NCBI GenBank assembly: GCA_025057245.1
Contig: JANWYC010000047.1
Coordinates: forward strand, 1 to 7,258
Source: Aquificaceae bacterium
Lineage (GTDB): Bacteria > Aquificota > Aquificia > Aquificales > Aquificaceae
Direction: 5' to 3'
Length of the DNA stretch: 7,258 nucleotides
The position numbers and the translations under genes are program-made. Within the stretch, counting starts at the first letter, position 1. Each line of letters starts with the position of its first letter. The notes under the pieces are model-generated. The model made no database searches and had not been told where the DNA came from. It worked only from the letters and a program-made list of their open reading frames with translations. This document shows positions 5,023 through 7,258 of the stretch, one piece after another.

Positions 5023-6741
5023 CTATTCCAGGGATACTCTCCTTTGAAGCTGGTAAAGCCTTACCACTTCCTCCACCGTGGTAGCATCCTCTGGCTTTTT
5101 GTCCTCTCTAAAAAAGCTAACCGCTCTGGGAAAGCGTAGGGCGTAGCCGTGTTCCTCTGAGGTCTTGCCAGCGGTGTGAAGGGGTGAGCGTGTAATCTCG
5201 TCCGCGTTCACCGTTATCACATACTTGGGTTCTACCCATACATCCACCTCTATAAGACTGTCAACCCTTGGATGTTTGTGGCTTAGCTTTATAAGGTCAA
5301 GACTTTGTTTGAGTTTTATCCACTCTTGCTCTGTAAAGCCAGAGCCCACCTTGCTTATGGTCTTAAAGGTGTCCGTGGAAGGCTCGTAAACAGCTACCAA
5401 AAGACCACCTATGCCCAGCTTAGCCCTTGCACCCTTGCCGTAGTAGTATCCCACTATTACCACGTCCACCGTGTCTGCCAGCGTTCCTCGGTAGCTCCTT
5501 TTTAGCTTTATCCAGTTAAAGTTCCTTGAGCCTGCGGTGTAAGGTGCGTCCAACCTTTTTGCCATAATGCCCTCAAGCCCTCTGCTTATAGCATCCTCAA
5601 AAAAGTTGTTTATAAGCTCTGGTTGGTCTGTTATAAACATTTGGGACAGCCTAAGGGTGTTTGTTTTTTTCAACAGACCTTCCAACTTCTCGCGCCTTTC
5701 AAGGAAAGGCTTTAGGGTATAGTCCTCTCCGTCAAGATACAGAAGGTCAAAACAGAAAAGCTTTAGCGGGTATTCCTTTGCATACTCTTCTACGCCGTAT
5801 TTTCTCTTTCTCTGGATGGTAACCTGAAAGGGGTAGAAGTCCTCAGTCTCCTCGTTTACCGCGATGGCTTCTCCTTCAAGAATAACCTCTTGCGCCTGTA
5901 TGTCCTCAAGAATACCCTTTACTATGTCAGGAAACATATGCGTCATCTCCTCCAAGTTTCTTGAGTAAAGCTCAACCTTGCTACCCTGCTTGTGTGCTTG
6001 AAGTCTAAAGCCGTCATACTTTGCCTCCACGCCACACCTAACTAACCTTTTTACAATATCCTCTGCGCTGACGACCCTCTCCGCAAGAGCCATCCTTATG
6101 GGATAGAAAGGTTGAACTTTAAACTCTTCAAGAGCTCTCTCTCCACCCTCCTTTAACCTCTTTGCCACAAGACCCAAGTCAGAACACAGGTTATAAGCCC
6201 TCTCTATAAGCGGTTTGAGGTCTTTGCTCCCTAACATAAGAGAGAGGGCGTCAATAAGGGTAGCCTCTCCCACACCCAGCCTTAACCTACCCAGTATGAC
6301 CCTTACCACATACTTGGCTTCAAAACCGGAAAGACCTTTCAGAAGGTTTATTAGCTTCATAACTTTGTCAAGAGTTCCTCTGCTACGAGCTATAAGCATA
6401 AGCTCTCCGTAAACCTGCGACAGGCTCAGACCCCTTCCGCGCCAACTTACCAGCTCCTGAGCGGTATCTCCCAGGTCTCCCTTCTGTCTGTATAGGCTCT
6501 CCACCTGCCTTAACCTTACGCCACAGGCTTTTGAAATAGCATCCATCACCAGCTTTTCGGATAGCCCAAACTCCACGCCTCTAAAAGCAGGGAGCAAACT
6601 ACCCATGGTAAGGTAAACCGCTTTGTCTATCTCCTCTGCGCTCGCACGGTCCAAGAGCTCCTTTAGTATATCTGCCATCTCGAGCCTGCTGGTAGTCTGC
6701 TCCAGTCTGTGAAAGTACTCCGAGTATTCTCTGAACAACAT
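5023..6741 (-). CDS. lig: ATP-dependent DNA ligase, archaeal type
   Basis: This enzyme seals nicks in double-stranded DNA through a lysine-AMP intermediate. The 572-residue length and domain order match archaeal replicative ligases: a helical N-terminal DNA-binding domain (about 1-205), an adenylation domain (about 206-415) and an OB-fold domain (about 416-572). Motif I is EAKYDGFR with nucleophile Lys241, followed by YSRNLEEMT (259-267), motif III ILEGEAIA (287-294), motif IIIa KLFCFDLLYLDG (327-338), motif IV EGIMAKR (390-396), motif V WIKLKR (410-415) and C-terminal motif VI RFPRAVSFFREDKKPEDAT (536-554). No BRCT, zinc finger or NAD-binding Ia domain is present, so it is not LigA. The ATG at 6741 follows a TAGAAT by 6 bases without a ribosome binding site. 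The gene stands alone, converging on tRNA-Met. Such an archaeal-type ligase in a bacterium suggests ancient gene transfer; a separate LigA is expected elsewhere. Confidence 0.96.
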   Translation of the reverse strand: MLFREYSEYFHRLEQTTSRLEMADILKELLDRASAEEIDKAVYLTMGSLLPAFRGVEFGLSEKLVMDAISKACGVRLRQVESLYRQKGDLGDTAQELVSWRGRGLSLSQVYGELMLIARSRGTLDKVMKLINLLKGLSGFEAKYVVRVILGRLRLGVGEATLIDALSLMLGSKDLKPLIERAYNLCSDLGLVAKRLKEGGERALEEFKVQPFYPIRMALAERVVSAEDIVKRLVRCGVEAKYDGFRLQAHKQGSKVELYSRNLEEMTHMFPDIVKGILEDIQAQEVILEGEAIAVNEETEDFYPFQVTIQRKRKYGVEEYAKEYPLKLFCFDLLYLDGEDYTLKPFLERREKLEGLLKKTNTLRLSQMFITDQPELINNFFEDAISRGLEGIMAKRLDAPYTAGSRNFNWIKLKRSYRGTLADTVDVVIVGYYYGKGARAKLGIGGLLVAVYEPSTDTFKTISKVGSGFTEQEWIKLKQSLDLIKLSHKHPRVDSLIEVDVWVEPKYVITVNADEITRSPLHTAGKTSEEHGYALRFPRAVSFFREDKKPEDATTVEEVVRLYQLQRRVSLE

Positions 6742-6747
6742 GGTAGT

Positions 6748-6753
6748 ATTCTA
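6748..6753 (-). promoter_or_regulatory. -10 element of the ligase gene
   Basis: TAGAAT on the minus strand ends 6 bases before the ligase ATG, so the message would start at or next to the start codon. The only TTGACA-like hexamer upstream (TTTACA, 6779-6774) is 20 bases away, too far for an ideal promoter. Confidence 0.4.
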
Positions 6754-6946
6754 AACCGAGTTTAAACCGTTTTTGTAAAACATTAAATGAGACTTGATGC
6801 TTGATATTCTACTGCTTTAAAGTTTAAATCCGTCTTTATGAACAATTATAAAGCGCCTGTTAGCCAAAGCAAAAGACTCGTTAGACAATCAGAAGCAGTG
6901 GGCAAAAGTGTAATTTTCAAAATCAAGTAATTCAATACGAAAGGGT

Positions 6947-6977
6947 TTAACACAAAAGTAGAAGGGACGATTATAAT
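6947..6977 (+). promoter_or_regulatory. Promoter of motA
   Basis: TTAACA (6947-6952), a 19-base spacer and a perfect TATAAT (6972-6977) precede the motA ATG by 8 bases. The -10 and its distance repeat the pattern seen at the left-edge gene and ppx. It looks like a housekeeping promoter rather than the sigma-28 type often found at motility genes. Confidence 0.5.
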
Positions 6978-6985
6978 AAGTAGCT

Positions 6986-7258
6986 ATGGACCTTCTAACT
7001 GTTATAGGTATAGTGGGAGGACTTGTGGCTCTACTTATAGGCGCGGTGCTTAAGGGCGCTAGCATACTTTTTCTTATACAACCTGCCGCTTTTGTTATTG
7101 TTGTGCCGACCACACTTTTTGCCAGTCTTATTACTATGCCCCTTTCCAAATTCTCCCTTATCATAGAAGGTCTAAAGATAGCCTTTAAGGGTGCTGGCAA
7201 CGAAGCTTTGGAAACCAAGGCTCAGCTCGTGGACATTGCCAACTTGGTTAGGACGGAG
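6986..7258 (+). CDS. motA: Flagellar motor stator protein MotA, N-terminal part (cut by right edge)
   Basis: MotA forms, with MotB, the inner-membrane ion channel that drives flagellar rotation. The visible 91 residues start MDLLTVIGIVGGLVALLIGA, a first membrane segment (about 4-22). They continue with LKGASILFLIQPAAFVIVV (second segment, about 29-50) and TTLFASLITMPLSKF, then an amphipathic GLKIAFKGAG stretch leading into the cytoplasmic loop. This order and the P/A-rich second segment fit the MotA/PomA family. The related ExbB/TolQ group has three helices and a different N-terminus, but exclusion is not absolute without the rest. The start at 6986 lacks a ribosome binding site and has TATAAT 8 bases upstream. 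motB would be expected just beyond the window. The gene is divergent from the ligase. Confidence 0.85.
   Translation, partial: MDLLTVIGIVGGLVALLIGAVLKGASILFLIQPAAFVIVVPTTLFASLITMPLSKFSLIIEGLKIAFKGAGNEALETKAQLVDIANLVRTE

Larger units (their letters stand above)
6742..6985. other. Divergent promoter region between ligase and motA
   Basis: These 244 bases hold no convincing gene. Near the ligase are TAAACCG copies (6752-6758 and 6763-6769) and GTTTAAAC, with a further variant AGTTTAAATCCG at 6821-6832; CTTGAT occurs twice in a row around 6793-6805. The motA-proximal end has the promoter described separately. No terminator or structured RNA was recognised. Confidence 0.5.

Noticed and set aside
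6818..6844. TAAAGTTT, identical to the -35 of sigma-28 motility promoters, upstream of motA
   Set aside because: At the required 11-base spacing the sequence is TATGAACA, a poor match to GCCGATAA, and a good housekeeping-type promoter lies next to motA.
6889..7218. 109-codon open frame on the minus strand opposite motA
   Set aside because: It is antisense to a clear MotA coding sequence, with low-complexity Ser/Arg/Ile/Thr content and no recognisable motif.

Overview
The window looks like a chromosomal segment of a thermophilic Aquificales bacterium (Hydrogenobacter/Thermocrinis/Aquifex relatives). This is judged from the proteins rather than a database match. It carries a short two-domain Ppx/GppA, a bacterial AccD and a fused HisIE alongside an ATP-dependent DNA ligase and a kleisin (ScpA) of archaeal flavour. 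Codon use is rich in ATA, AGG/AGA and AAG. Genes of unrelated function are packed into one operon, which is also typical of the group.

Layout. (1) 1-241, minus: N-terminus of an unrecognised protein running off the left edge. (2) 242-597: the only gene-free stretch over 300 bases. It holds a consensus-like sigma-70 promoter, a 12-bp perfect inverted repeat, nested potential RNA helices and a pair of 8-bp direct repeats. (3) 598-3913, plus: accD, scpA, hisIE, nfeD, with overlaps of 14 and 20 bases and a 17-base gap; nfeD seems to have its own promoter as well. (4) 3915-4004, minus: tRNA-Ser(GGA), convergent with nfeD. (5) 4029-4934, plus: Ppx/GppA phosphatase, divergent from the tRNA over a 24-base promoter region. 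(6) 4949-5022, plus: tRNA-Met(CAT). (7) 5023-6741, minus: ATP-dependent DNA ligase, whose stop codon directly abuts the tRNA-Met 3' end. (8) 6742-6985: divergent promoter region. (9) 6986-7258, plus: N-terminus of the flagellar stator protein MotA, cut by the right edge.

How the genes work together. The four-gene operon mixes malonyl-CoA formation (AccD), chromosome condensation (ScpA), two steps of histidine synthesis (HisIE) and membrane-protein quality control (NfeD). There is no obvious common pathway, so the link is probably shared growth-related expression and translational coupling. The ligase, Ppx/GppA and MotA are separate transcription units.

The most interesting signals are regulatory. 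Every gene start that lacks a Shine-Dalgarno sequence (the left-edge gene, accD, nfeD, ppx, ligase, motA) has a TATAAT-like hexamer ending 6-10 bases, most often exactly 8, before the ATG. The two genes inside the operon with overlapping starts (scpA, hisIE) instead have clear Shine-Dalgarno sequences. This suggests systematic leaderless transcription at unit starts. The accD upstream region may also encode a structured RNA or long leader. I see no CRISPR array, insertion sequence or clear intrinsic terminator. I see no convincing new defence or mobile system.
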